Shown here: positions 20,002-30,423 of the stretch, piece by piece
Position numbering within the stretch: the stretch's first letter is position 1
How the letters are laid out: each line of letters opens with the position of its first letter
Assembly: GCF_010015585.1 (NCBI RefSeq)
Contig: NW_022985071.1
Span: 499,979-563,978, forward strand
Source of the DNA: Eremomyces bilateralis CBS 781.70
Taxonomy: Eukaryota > Ascomycota > Dothideomycetes > Eremomycetales > Eremomycetaceae
Direction: 5' to 3'
Length of the DNA: 64,000 nucleotides
Program-made: the position numbers and the translations under genes
Notes under the pieces: generated by a model
Databases searched by the model: none
Seen by the model: only the letters and a program-made list of their open reading frames with translations
Told to the model about the DNA's origin: nothing

Positions 20002-21894
20002 CTAGCCACCCCCTCTAGTGACCGGAGGGTTAATAAACGACCGTTTAAAGCGTTCGAGTAGCTTCTTTGACCCGATGCTCTTAAGATAACCATCCTTGAT
20101 ATTCAGCCTCTCAGCAAGACGGATAGGATTTCTGCGAGCCTCCAGATTCGCATCGCCTATGGTATAACCTTCATTATCAAGGTCCTCGCCTGCCTTGATC
20201 AACTCTTCCCTTTGCGCTTCAGGCCAGCCCTGACCTATCCACCTACAAAACTCCCGGACCGTGAAGCCGTCGACTGATGATACTGGAGAACTGGGAGGTA
20301 CTGGAAATTGAGTTGCCATAGGTGTGGTAGGCGGCATACCCCAGGGCGTCATACCCATAGATGGGAAGCCGAAGTTGAAGTTCTGGGTAGGGCCTGGCTG
20401 TGATGATAGAGTCTCAGTGGAAGACCGCTTTGATTTGGAAGTATTTCGGGCCTCTTGTGCTTGTTTCTGTTGGTCCCACGTAAAAAGCTGTTGCTGGATA
20501 GGGGCAGGAGGTGTTTCGATACTGTGAAGAGTAGGAGATATGCGGATTAGTTCGGCCCAGTTCTTAGTAATGCGATCAGATATCTCCATATGGCGATTTT
20601 CTGCCTGTGGGTTCGGCCAGCAATATAATGACCTTGCAGGACACCGATGTGAACCCAACGTGCACTTCCATCGCTGGGTAATCTCAGTCACAAGCGCACT
20701 CTTATCTGTATTGGCGGTGGTAATCGCTTGTACCGCCGGAGTAAGAGGATGCGCCAAAGATAGGGTACTGCCAGAAGATGCAGCAGTTGTCGATTGCCTG
20801 AGAATAGGGACTGGAGTCGGTAATGGCTCGAAAGTTGTGCCATATTTAACTTCAATGGTAATCTTGAGGTTTTGTAGGTTGAGTTCATGATACTGATAGT
20901 GTAAAACAGCGCGGAATTCTTTAGCGTCGTTATCAGTACTAAGATCAATGTCGTTCTCAACCACAGGTTTCGTTCGGCTATCAATCATTGCTGCAGAGAA
21001 TGAAGCCTTCGTCTCATGATGATAGACGAGAGGTTCAAACCGCTTCATTGCTTGTGATTTGGCGATAGATTGCGCAACCTCCAGAATCTTCTCGCGATTG
21101 ATATCCGCAAGGCTCGCTGCTGTCATTTTCTTCGGAAGTGCTAGCCCATCAAGGTATGGAATGAGCGTGAGGATGTTCTTCATAGTCTTGCCGAATAGAT
21201 TGTATATCTTATTGGTTGATTGAGATGCTGAATTCGCAGCAGGGCTGGCAATAGGCGATGATATCCCAGGTTGAGATCCGGTACCAAACCCTTGGACATT
21301 TGCTAAAACAGAACCTCGTTTCAGACGCTTGCGAGGTAACTCAACAACACCATCAGTAGAATCTACCTCATCCTGGCCGTCGCTACTATCGTCGTTATCC
21401 GAAATGATAAAGGTACGCCCCCTGGCAGGAGTCGGCGTGGACGGTGGAAAAGAGACTGCTTTCGTTTGCTTGCGTTTCTTCGCTGCTGCTACAGGCTGAG
21501 CCTTCGTAGGCCCTGCCCTCGTTGTGGTCTTCGCGGATTTCGTAGTCTTCGAACTAGCAGCTCTGCCGTTATCACTAGTAGAGCTACCTTTTGAATTCGA
21601 CTTTGTTGCCTTTTTTATAGGTCGACGACCAACCGCTGGTGCTAGTCTTGCTTGCACTACGTTATCTGGTGTGTCTTGATGTAGAGGATCCGCGAAACCG
21701 ACTCGCATCTGCCTGCGTCTGAGTCTACGTCGTCGAGAATATGGTGTATCCGTTTCTATATCGGATTTCAATTCGGATTCACTATGACGAGGACTTGATG
21801 ACGGGATATTGCGGTTTGATTGATCGCGCGTACGGGCCATTCCTAACAGAGTTTCGACTGCAGCTTCTTCTCCAGAGTCGTATTCGTTGTTCAT
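20002..21894 (-). CDS. Second ORF of the Tc1-type element, 630 residues, unknown function
   Basis: An uninterrupted frame lies inside the terminal repeats and converges on the transposase. The N-terminal ~220 residues are disordered and basic, with likely nuclear signals (SRRRRLRRRQ near residue 55, PRKRLKR near 190). A folded middle follows (about 225-360). Around residues 408-440 there is a Cys/His cluster (WKCTLGSHRCP, YCW, NRHMEI) that could bind zinc. A Pro/Met-rich linker follows, and the last ~80 residues form a compact helical region (VREFCRWIGQGWPEAQREEL, LAERLNIKDGYLKSIGSKKLLERFKR). I do not recognise the family. A nuclear DNA- or protein-binding accessory of the transposon is a guess from composition and position; captured host sequence is the alternative. 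Confidence 0.8.
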   Translation of the reverse strand: MNNEYDSGEEAAVETLLGMARTRDQSNRNIPSSSPRHSESELKSDIETDTPYSRRRRLRRRQMRVGFADPLHQDTPDNVVQARLAPAVGRRPIKKATKSNSKGSSTSDNGRAASSKTTKSAKTTTRAGPTKAQPVAAAKKRKQTKAVSFPPSTPTPARGRTFIISDNDDSSDGQDEVDSTDGVVELPRKRLKRGSVLANVQGFGTGSQPGISSPIASPAANSASQSTNKIYNLFGKTMKNILTLIPYLDGLALPKKMTAASLADINREKILEVAQSIAKSQAMKRFEPLVYHHETKASFSAAMIDSRTKPVVENDIDLSTDNDAKEFRAVLHYQYHELNLQNLKITIEVKYGTTFEPLPTPVPILRQSTTAASSGSTLSLAHPLTPAVQAITTANTDKSALVTEITQRWKCTLGSHRCPARSLYCWPNPQAENRHMEISDRITKNWAELIRISPTLHSIETPPAPIQQQLFTWDQQKQAQEARNTSKSKRSSTETLSSQPGPTQNFNFGFPSMGMTPWGMPPTTPMATQFPVPPSSPVSSVDGFTVREFCRWIGQGWPEAQREELIKAGEDLDNEGYTIGDANLEARRNPIRLAERLNIKDGYLKSIGSKKLLERFKRSFINPPVTRGGG

Positions 21895-22087
21895 CGATCG
21901 AGATAGTGCTTTGGAATATGCGATACGACGCGAGCCTGACGCGATTTAGTTCAACAAGTTCTGTAACTATAGTATTAAAACATACAGCGTTACGACAGCA
22001 GAAAATAAAGATTTCAACAAATGTTTGAAGCCTAAGAGCAATGATTATGGGCTAGATAAAAGCGCGATATTGATATAATTGATAAAA

Positions 22088-22162
22088 GCGCGTTCTGACG
22101 CGTGTTGGTGGAGTAAAAATTGCCAAGCCGCCAAGGATCCTACCTTAACCTGAATATGAGAA
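22088..22162 (-). repeat. Right terminal inverted repeat (75 bp)
   Basis: Perfect reverse-complement match to 18730-18804, followed by the TA target duplication. Confidence 0.95.
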
Positions 22163-22164
22163 TA

Positions 22165-22568
22165 TGGCAATACGGCTCCGAGGAGATGCAAGAAGCCGAC
22201 GGACGGTCCGCAGACTCATACCCTACCATCCCCGATTGTGTTTGTCCACGACTATGTCTCTTCAAGAGGATTCTAGCTGCCACTGGATAGACATATGGAG
22301 TTCCACTGCAGCTGCCTGCGCGTGATTACCGCTGGTCGTCTCGTGCCATCACCGCTACTTCACAACACAACCGCAAAGAGCCGCTTTAAATTCAGCCCCA
22401 CCCTTCAGTAAACCTTCTCAAGACCTGCAAAGAGGAGAAAAAGACACGAAGCAACGAATATTCAAACATAGAAAAATAACCAGTCAATAACAAGTCCTCA
22501 ATGTGAGTTCGACTAGCTGCCCTCCTGTTCATCCTTCCAGTGAAATCAGTGCCTAGCAACCACCCACG
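22165..22568. other. Promoter and leader of the small secreted protein gene
   Basis: The right TA duplication is followed by about 400 bp without a gene. A GTGAGT donor at about 22505 and a ttccag acceptor near 22540 suggest an intron in the 5' leader. Confidence 0.4.
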
Positions 22569-22820
22569 TTGCGTCTTTCGAACCTCCTCATCATCCTTCC
22601 GTTCACCGTCCCCATTATCACAGTATCAGCGGGACCAGTTCTCTACGCCGGTTGCCAAGTGGGTTGCGCTGGCGCCGTTATGGCTTGCTACTCCGCCGCT
22701 GGGTTCACCTGGGGCGCCACCTTAGGTATCACTGCTCCAGCGACGATCATCGCGTGCAATATGGCCTTTGGATCTTGCCAGGCGGGGTGTGCCGCGGCGC
22801 TTTTGATACTTACACTTTGA
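22569..22820 (+). CDS. Small secreted Cys/Ala/Gly-rich protein, 83 residues, start unclear
   Basis: The frame encodes a signal peptide (LSNLLIILPFTVPIITVSAG) and a short mature part with regularly spaced Cys and small residues: GCQVGCAGAVMACYSAAGFTWG, ACNMAFGSCQAGCAAAL. It resembles small fungal cysteine-rich secreted proteins often labelled zygote-specific-like; function unknown. No in-frame ATG exists. The frame opens at TTG (22569), and the codon before it is ACG, one change from ATG. A spliced upstream start, use of a near-cognate codon, or loss of the start are all possible. Confidence 0.55.
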   Translation: MRLSNLLIILPFTVPIITVSAGPVLYAGCQVGCAGAVMACYSAAGFTWGATLGITAPATIIACNMAFGSCQAGCAAALLILTL

Positions 22821-23189
22821 GAAATGACGCGGAAGGTCACGCTCGTTATGTCAGGGTTGAAAGGTGAAGATCGAGATGTATGATTTGTTTTGTGGAAATC
22901 CGGCAAGCGAGCAGGACTGGAAAGTACTGTGGAGAGGGACCGCGCTCACGCTGTGTACAACATGCGGGGGACTCGCAAAGAGTTGACCAGATCGACATTC
23001 GGTCCCTGATATTGAAACTTGGTCGCATACCGTCATGGCATGACGTCACACATCAACCATCATATATACGCGGTATAATAGCACATGGAGCAATTCAACT
23101 GTTGAACCACATTATCAATCGTGAAGAGAGTCCATTTGCAAGAACCTCCAAACCACCAGACCTGTTGAAACCCATCGATACTGTTCACC

Positions 23190-23566
23190 ATGTCCGAACC
23201 GAACAGGAACCCATCACTCGTCACTAGCCATGCGCAATACGCCAGAGGCATGGCCGAAGTACGTAACCGCACCTCATGAACACATCCTCCTCTTTTTTCC
23301 TCCATCTCTCCCCCTTAACTCCATAGTCGCATGCCAACTCACCTCCCTAGGCCACCATCGGCCAGCTCTCCGGCTCCGAAGCGTGGAAGGCGACCGGTGC
23401 GCAAGATAAGGTCACCGCCATGGATCACATGAAGCGGGCGGAGCAGCAGAGGGAAGGGGAGAACAAGGGGTTTGGGAAGCCGGAGGAAGTAGCAGGGAAG
23501 GTGGTGGGTTGTGAGGGAATGAAGGAGGAGGGACAGCGGACGGCGGAGACGGGTGCCAGCCAGTAG
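23190..23566 (+). CDS. CsbD-like small stress protein (mismatch/cruciform DNA-binding Hmp1 type)
   Basis: Two exons, 23190-23258 and 23351-23566, encode 94 residues; the 92 bp intron has a GTACGT donor and a CCTAG acceptor. The second exon carries the repeated amphipathic pattern of CsbD-like proteins: GQLSGSEAWKATGAQDK, MKRAEQQREGENKGFGKPEEVAGKVVGCEGMKEEG. Fungal members are annotated as mismatched base-pair and cruciform DNA recognition proteins (Ustilago Hmp1) and are usually abundant, hydrophilic and stress-induced. Length and composition fit the family. The molecular role in this organism is not shown. Confidence 0.75.
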
Positions 23567-23732
23567 AGGTGGCTTAGGTGAAGAATGTTGGGATGAGGTT
23601 GATTTTTATGGCGTGAATCGGATTGGGAGAGAGTAGGGACTTGGCTGGTAGTTAATCTGGCATACTTAGGGTGTAATAGATATGGTTGTGAACTGGAAGA
23701 TGTGGGCTTCGAGTAAGTTTTCATTAATCCTG

Positions 23733-24754
23733 TTATCGTGATATGTGGAAGTGCGATACCCTAGTCAGAGCCCTTGCAATGAGGGCAACCATTCCGGCAA
23801 TCAAAATAGGAGCCGTCCATAGTATCCGCCTTTTCATGACACACCCCAACCGGGCTGCGATCCTTCGCTTACTGGGCTCTCCAAACTGCTCAGACTCGTT
23901 CATGTGAGGATATGGTTCATCTGGAATATCTCTCCCAAGAAAATGGCACAGCGGCTCCCAGCCATCGCCAGGTTCCCACTCGAGCAGACTCTCCCTCGGG
24001 ACTAGCGACTTGACTTGCTCGTAGTGCTTCTTATATTGTCGAACCAACAACTCTGTCTCGATCGACTTTTTACCGAAGAATCCCGCCCAGAGTTCCCTAT
24101 TCACCGTGATGTTTTTGGCCAGAGTTTGCGGGTCGAGGAATGCAATGAAGGCGAATTGCCAATCCATGAGTATCTTGCTGATCGTGGACTGAACCGACTG
24201 AGCCTAAGCTTCTGGATTTCGGTGTGTGAGAATAACCTTGGCTTCGGGGTATGAGGCGATGAGTTCCGGCGCAAATGCGGCGCAAGGAAAGCCAAGAGCA
24301 GCCTAACATAAAAAGGAATGAGATCAGGTTTTTAGGTTCCATACTTGTAGCCTCATCCAAGTCAAACCTACCATACAGTCACCCAGCAGCTGGTCCCAAT
24401 CCGCACGCTCGTACGGCTCCCCTTTGCCGTACCACTTCGCATCGACAGCTTCATTCCAGAGATCAAAGTCTTTAGTATTCTTGATCGCCCGAAACATGTG
24501 ATAGACGTCTCGATATCCCAGCTTCTGGAGTGCTGTAAACATTGCTACAGATTGCGAGAACTGTTAATAAAGTAAGAACAAGGATGCCTGGGCAATTAGA
24601 AGTCAAGTATAGGCGGTCCCAGTGCGAGGCATTCCTAACGCCAGCACCTCCATAGGCACCACTCGCTGATTCCCACGCTTGTCGATTTCATGCCTGATGG
24701 ACGGGTTGGGTCGTAGTCGAGGATTCCGAAGAGCTTTTGCTTCTGTTCCAACAT
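23733..24754 (-). pseudogene. Sulfotransferase-family gene (Sulfotransfer_4 type), inactivated
   Basis: Exons on the - strand are about 24754-24611, 24544-24372 and 24302-23733. The N-terminal part reads VVPMEVLALGMPRTGTAS, the P-loop-like PAPS-binding motif of this family. It is followed by MFTALQKLGYRDVYHMF, YERADWDQLLGDCM, PELIASYPEAKVILTHRNPEA and a C-terminal membrane-like segment (ILWTAPILIAGMVALIARAL). Three defects are visible. The donor after RTGTA reads AT instead of GT (24610). A TAG replaces the expected Trp codon after THRNPEA (about 24204). The frame of the first exon also shifts between its ATG and the conserved block. The first two are G-to-A changes on the coding strand. The substrate of the intact family is not known. 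Confidence 0.7.
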
Positions 24755-25389
24755 GACAAACTCTGAAGTCAACTCAGGTGCTTCTGGAAAGGTGCTTTCG
24801 GCCTAAGTCATAATGTTTTCACTGAAAATGGTTGGAGTGTGTATGGGTGGTAGAAATGTGGTTCTGAAGTATTGCCAGTCAGGATACGAAAGGCCTTAAT
24901 ACAACTACGTGCGAGAAGCCGCACGAATGACTCGTACACTTGACGTTGTGCGCAGGCCCCTGCAACAAGCCAGAACGGTTGGCCCAAAATCAATACCGGA
25001 CTCTGTACTTCAGTCTGTAGTAGCATTAAATTTGACAATTGGAAGTTCTCCATCATGGCGACGGCGAAATTGTACTGGGGGTGGACGGGATTGATGGCCC
25101 TGAAACGTCTCTCCAGCCCGTCGAATACTTAGCCGTTCCCAATGATCGGCTGTACCTTACCAACAAGTAAAGACCCCCAGTATTATATCAGATTGCTTGC
25201 GGTAGAGTAGGTAGATGTTGCACTTGACACTTTATTCAGTATCGATGTAGAGATTCATTTCTATGCACCCATGACTTTTCCTTATCGATCCGTGATTCTG
25301 AAGACTATCCCATTTTATTTCGAGAGGTTCTTAGTAAGTCTCTCGAACACTCTCTTCACACTGCTCGAGAGTCGTTGCTTCATAGCAAT
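24755..25389. other. Intergenic, no gene recognised
   Basis: Only short frames are present between the sulfotransferase pseudogene and the 3' end of the duplicated-module gene. Confidence 0.45.
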
Positions 25390-27458
25390 TCAAGCATCTT
25401 TCAGTAAGAAGAGCAACGACAACCACCCCTTATTAGTGGGGTCTTCGTAAGCAGTGATGCTCCAGATCTTCTTTATACCCAGCTGATCTTTGTGACGAAC
25501 AAGGAGAAGCGAGGCATCAAGCCCTTCTGGCGTCCCCAAGAGCGCATAAAAGCACTCACGTCGAGCCTCATTTTCAGGCCAAAACCCGGAACCTGGCCAC
25601 GGAGGAAATTCATTCCTCCCGACTGATTTCAAGCACTGTTGAGTGATGTTCTTGGTAGTCGCTGTTTTGATACCGGCGTCGAAAATGTATGCTAGGCTCC
25701 TGGTTTCCTTTTTCCGATACTGGATGGCTCGTTCCCATTCCAGGAAAGCTAGGTCGTACTTCTCTCGGAGTGGGACCATTGCTCGACCTTCGCGGGTCCC
25801 CCTTGTGACGAACTCTGTAGTGTAGACGTTGGAGATGATGAGGACGCCGATGTCCACATTGTGAGTCGCCCTCCATGATGCACCGGTTGGCTATCATGTA
25901 AGTTAGCAAACCCGGCCATTTGAAATAGCTGTGGACTGAACGTACTTGAAACAAGATCTCGTCAGATCCGTCTTTGGACTTCACTTTAGCAGGTGCGTCT
26001 TGCTTAATATTGGACCCTTCCCACGGAGGGGCAGTCAAACGGGCTGATAAGCCAAGGTCGGAGACTATGGGGACGTATTTGTCGACAATGTCCAAAAATC
26101 TCTTGTCTCCGGTCGATTCTCGTACGTTCCACCCATATTTGAACAGGTCGTTGGGGTCCGAAAAGGGACTTTGGGCACCTGTGGCATCGCCAAACGCTGG
26201 GTCCTCGGGCCACCGACAGCCTTTATTCAGTTGGTCGTTGGACTTGGAAAAGAGGGCTTCCAAATTCTGGCCTCGCTCTACCGCGTCAAGGAATTCCGTA
26301 GGAGAATTTTGTCGAGGTCGAAGGCGTCTGCCACCACTTCCAGATCCACTTGGTGTAAAACTGCATTGTGGCCCTGAATCGGCATCTTCCATTCGGTAAA
26401 GAATATGGATCTCTCCTTGTAACCCAAAGATAGTGATGGCGGAAATTCTTCTCAGGCCGAGCTGCTCTTTATGTTGATTCAAGAACCAGCCCCAGACCAT
26501 AGAAACTGGCACACCCTGAAGTACGAGGAACTTCTCCTTGTTGTCCGGGTTGGCATCGTCATATCGATGCCGTAAGCCAGGCCAGGGGGTAGGCTCGTTG
26601 CTGGACCCAAGGATCTTTTCCAGGACATCGATGGTAGGACGGTTGATGACCGAATCGATAATCACGGTCTTCAGGGGTTGGTTGTGTCCCCGGTCAAGAC
26701 ACACTCTCTTGTATTCAAGGAACATTACATCCGACATCAGTCCTAGGGGTGGTGGCTCCTTTCCCATCCCACGGGGACTATCGAAGGACCACACGACAAG
26801 GGCACGATCAGCGCAATTGATCATGACTTGGGACTCAGCATAGCTAGCCTGAAGGTGAGGTTAGTAGAGCCGTGAATGGGCGCAACATGCTCACTGAAAA
26901 TTGAAGGGTCTTCCCATTTTTGAAAATAGTCACGTCTTCACCGTGTATAGTGTAGACGACTTGCCAAGCACTTGCATCTCCTGAAATCCCGAACTCTTGG
27001 AAGGGGCGATCGTACTTCTTCCGAAACGGGTCTGAAATCTGAGCAGACTCGCGGTCTAGAATGTCTTCAGCGGTCCAACCATTCCGCTTCATTTCTCCAT
27101 ACTCCTTGAATTCACTTTGAGAAGTCCTAGGATACCCGAAATTGGGTTCGTTTGGCCATCTCTGCGCCTTGTCCAGTTCCGCAATTGTCATCGGATAGAA
27201 ACAGTTTTGTTTTGCCCCTTTCGCACGCAGAGAATCCCAGTCTAGAGCCAAAGCAAGTCGGGAGATATTATGGCCCTCGAAGCTGGATTCATTGTGCGTA
27301 TCGTCGTCGAACAACAGGGGAGCCTCTCGAGAGACGATTTGACCGCGACTCGGTCCATGAGAAAGGCTAGCGTGCCATAATGGAGCTCGTCCATAAAAGG
27401 CAATGATAGATCCAAGCACGGCTATAAAAGTGACGATAAACTGTTTAGTAACAACCAT
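25390..27458 (-). CDS. Membrane-anchored protein of two tandem modules, 655 residues, unknown
   Basis: Three exons, 27458-26895, 26848-25946 and 25890-25390, with introns of 46 and 55 bp (GTGAGC and GTACGT donors). An N-terminal membrane segment (FIVTFIAVLGSIIAFYG) precedes two copies of one module. Copy 1 has QRWPNEPNFG...NGW, then PWPGLRHRY...LVLQGVPVS...NQHKEQLGLRRISAITIFG. Copy 2 has CRWPEDPAFG...YGW, then PWPGSGFWP...ALLGTPEGL...RHKDQLGIKKIWSITAYED. Each copy also has a middle part with a long helix (EYKRVCLDRG; EWERAIQYRKKETR). A signal anchor with the bulk outside or in the lumen is likely. The start at 27458 was chosen because it places the membrane helix at the N-terminus. I do not recognise the family and assign no function. 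Confidence 0.75.
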
Positions 27459-28559
27459 GGTATAACGATTATCCCACTTGAAAGCGGTGTTAGGTCTGAC
27501 TGAGGAAGGTAAAAAAATTGAGGAAAGTCGAAGTGGATACAATTTTGAAATGTTGTGGCATTGGACCATCCTGAGGACGATGAAAAGTCTCTATCATGTG
27601 TTTTTCATCAATTTCCAATCATTCACCTGCAATCAAGGCTAATAAGGAGAGTGAATTGAATTCGGCTTTTTGGCCGGACTAAATAAAGCTGCTCAACCGA
27701 CACTGATAACTGTGGGAAAGCAGCACCTACTAGTTGCCTATTTTTACATATGCCAACTGTCATCCAGTAGCCTCTTCTTGTTCTGAACCGGCGACTAGCT
27801 GCCAAAGCCACTGTGGCCTTGAGCATGTACATAGCAGGAGGATTATCTATAGTACAATGAGCGGTCATTTGGAAGGCACTGCGGAATGGCGACATGAGTT
27901 AGCGCCTGGTCATATGGACATCGAAATGGAAGGCACTTGTGGAAGTTGTCAGATTTTCCATTCTGTTACTGAATTCAGTGAATTTTGTACAAGGGGCCGC
28001 TCTGGGTCGAGGGTGAGGAGCAAATATTGCACATACCGCAAACATGCCACGAAAGACACCCATCTTTTGCTTCAGAGGGGGAAATGGCAGGGAAGGTTCC
28101 ATCCTAAGAATCATTATCGTGAATCGGCTCCTATGTTGGGGCAACAATGCATCTGAAATAGGAGGCATTGACGGTCCCTTGCCATGTGTCTTTGAAGTCC
28201 TGTAGCGGCAGGATTCCGTATTTCAAAGAATCAAAGTCGAAGCCATGATACCCATTCAGGTGGATTTGAAACCTTCAGTCATCCCGATATGAGGTGCTGG
28301 CTCATATCGCGTTGTATTCAGACATGCCATTATTGAGACACGTGGAATGAAATATCGTTGCGCTCTTCTCTAGCGTATACATGTTACTAATATCCACTCG
28401 CTAGGAATCTTAATATATGACATTTCGTATAATAAATAAAGATTGTAGCAATCAGTGGATGAACGGATCTGACGTTGCTCTAATAAAGATATGCAGCTGA
28501 CGTAACCCTCAGCCGCTGCTCCACTCCCCCCTGTCTTGATCTCCAGCCTCTACACATGC
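27459..28559. other. Intergenic between the two-module gene and the first pogo element
   Basis: No convincing gene is seen. The left end should carry the promoter of the two-module gene. Confidence 0.5.
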
Positions 28560-28561
28560 TA

Positions 28562-30423
28562 AGACAGGACCCCCGGTTTGTAACCACCCCACTTTGTAAC
28601 CAACTAAACCCCTTCAATCTGGAGATGAGACAGATCAATAAAATACATGTACCACCACACAATCATGCTGTAACTGTGTCGAAATCCCTCCAGTTAATGA
28701 AGAGGCTATAAAGCTCGCGATTCAGGCTTATATTAATAGAGAATTTGACTCTATACATAAGTGCGCGGACCAGTACGGTGTTACCTACTCCACGCTCCAA
28801 AAGCGCCTCCAAAACGACCGCCAATCGCACCAAATTGGTGCTCAAAAGCTCCAGAAGCTGTCTCCTGTACAAGAACGATATCTAGCGGAATGGATAGCCC
28901 TGGAAGACCGGGCTTCGAATGCCCCCTCCCACGGCAGGGTTCGTCAAATGGCAGAAGCAATTGCCCGCGAAAATGGTGACCACACGCCTTGCGGGAAGAA
29001 CTGGGTGGACGGATTCCTCAAGCGAAACCCCCATATAAAAACTATGGTGGGCAAATCAATCGAAGCTTCCCGCGTAAATTGTTCGTCCAAGGAAATCATA
29101 GCGGCCTGGTTCAACCTTCTCCAGAGCCTGATCGACCAGTTTCACATCAAAACGGAGAATATCTGGAATATCGACGAGCACGGGATTGCGCTTGGGTGCG
29201 GCGTAAATGGGCGTGTCTTAGCACCAATACAAGAGAAAAAGATGGGAAAGAACAGCAGGAAAAAGACCTATATCAAGACTCCGGAGGACCGCGAATGGGT
29301 CTCCGTCATTGAGGCCATTTCAGCCGTTGGCCGCGCGATCTCTCCGCTCATCACCTTCAAGGGCAAAAACCTCCAATCTACGTGGTTCCCTGCGGATCTC
29401 TCGAGCATGAAGGACTGGCATTGGACAGTTTCAGAGAACGCCTGGACGTCAAACGAAATCGGGCTCAAATGGTTGGAGAAGAAGTTCCTCCCGGAGACCG
29501 CACCAAAAGACCGTACGGAATGGCGTCTCCTAATTTGCGATGGGCACGGATCGCACGCGACGGTCGAGTTCATGAAGATGTGCAAGGATAATAAGGTAAT
29601 TGTCCTATATCTCCCTCCCCATTGCTCCCATCTGCTTCAGCCCCTAGATGTCGCTTGTTTTTCGGCCCTGAAGAGTAAATATCGCAAGGAATTAACCCAA
29701 TTGAGCTCCCTCGACGACTCTGCCCCAGTTAAGAAGCATAATTTTATAAACATTTATAATAAATCCCGCATTGAAGCTTTGATAAACCATAATATCCGCG
29801 CTGGGTTCAGAGGCACCGGAATCTGCCCATTCAACCCACACAAAGTATTAAATAGCACCCAATTAAACGAGAACCATACTATACAACGTCATGTGACCCC
29901 AGAGCCCATATATGATTATATATTTAATACACCCAAAGGCCCAAAAGACGTGTATACGGGGAAAAAGTTTGAGGACATGCCTGGACGGGATTTCAGGGGT
30001 TTACAGGGGAAATTGGCCAAGGCACTCTCAAAGAAGAACGTCGAAATCGCAGCACTGAAAGCGCAAGTTGCAAAGCTCGAAAAATCACTGGAAGACATAG
30101 GCGGATTGTCTAAGAAAAGGAAAAGAGTCCAAGTCGACCAAAATGAGCGATTTGCGACGATTGATCAGATTGTTGCTGCGCAAGAAGAAGCAAGACAAGC
30201 GGAGCTGAAGGAGGCGAAGAAGAAGCCCAAATTTGACGCGCAAAAAATTTCGGACGAGCTGCAAAAAGCAGAATTCGAATCACTTTGCTCACAGTTTCAG
30301 ATATAATATATAAATTTCAATATTGGTGGAGTTATTATACAGAATCTATAGTCCTCTGTTGTTGGTGTTGCTGCGTGTGAAGTTGTTACAAATCGGGGTG
30401 GTTACAAACCGGGGATCCTGTCT
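28562..30423 (+). mobile_element. Pogo/Fot-type DNA transposon, copy 1 (1,862 bp)
   Basis: The ends are inverted repeats starting agacaggacccccggtttgtaacc (one mismatch at the right end), each with a second inner copy of the tttgtaac motif. TA duplications lie at 28560-28561 and 30424-30425. The length equals that of copy 2 exactly. It carries one transposase gene in the + direction, whose start codon is changed. Confidence 0.93.
28684..30306 (+). pseudogene. Pogo-type transposase, copy 1, start codon lost
   Basis: The 540-codon frame is open over its full length, but the first codon is ATC where copy 2 has ATG; the next in-frame ATG (28948) removes the first 88 residues. Domains in order: a psq-type helix-turn-helix (HKCADQYGVTYSTLQKRL), a CENP-B-like second DNA-binding part (GDHTPCGKNWVDGFLKRNP) and a DDE core. 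The core has NIDEHG (first Asp), LICDGHGSH (second Asp) and YLPPHCSHLLQPLDV (third Asp position), then a basic coiled C-terminus. Copy 2 has NFDEHG, the more usual form. With the HTH missing, any product from 28948 should not bind the ends normally. Confidence 0.85.

Larger units (their letters stand above)
18730..22162. mobile_element. Tc1/mariner-type DNA transposon with an extra ORF, 3,433 bp
   Basis: The ends are perfect inverted repeats of 75 bp (18730-18804 and 22088-22162), beginning ttctcatattcaggttaagg. Similarity extends inward with a small indel through tcaattatatcaa, so each end is about 95-100 bp. The dinucleotide TA flanks both ends (18728-18729 and 22163-22164), the duplication expected for Tc1/mariner insertion. 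Inside are a DDE transposase on the + strand and a 630-codon ORF on the - strand, convergent with 36 bp between their stops. A 410 bp N run interrupts the transposase. Perfect ends and an intact second ORF suggest recent activity. Simple Tc1/mariner elements are 1-2.5 kb with one gene, so this one is unusually long. Confidence 0.92.
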
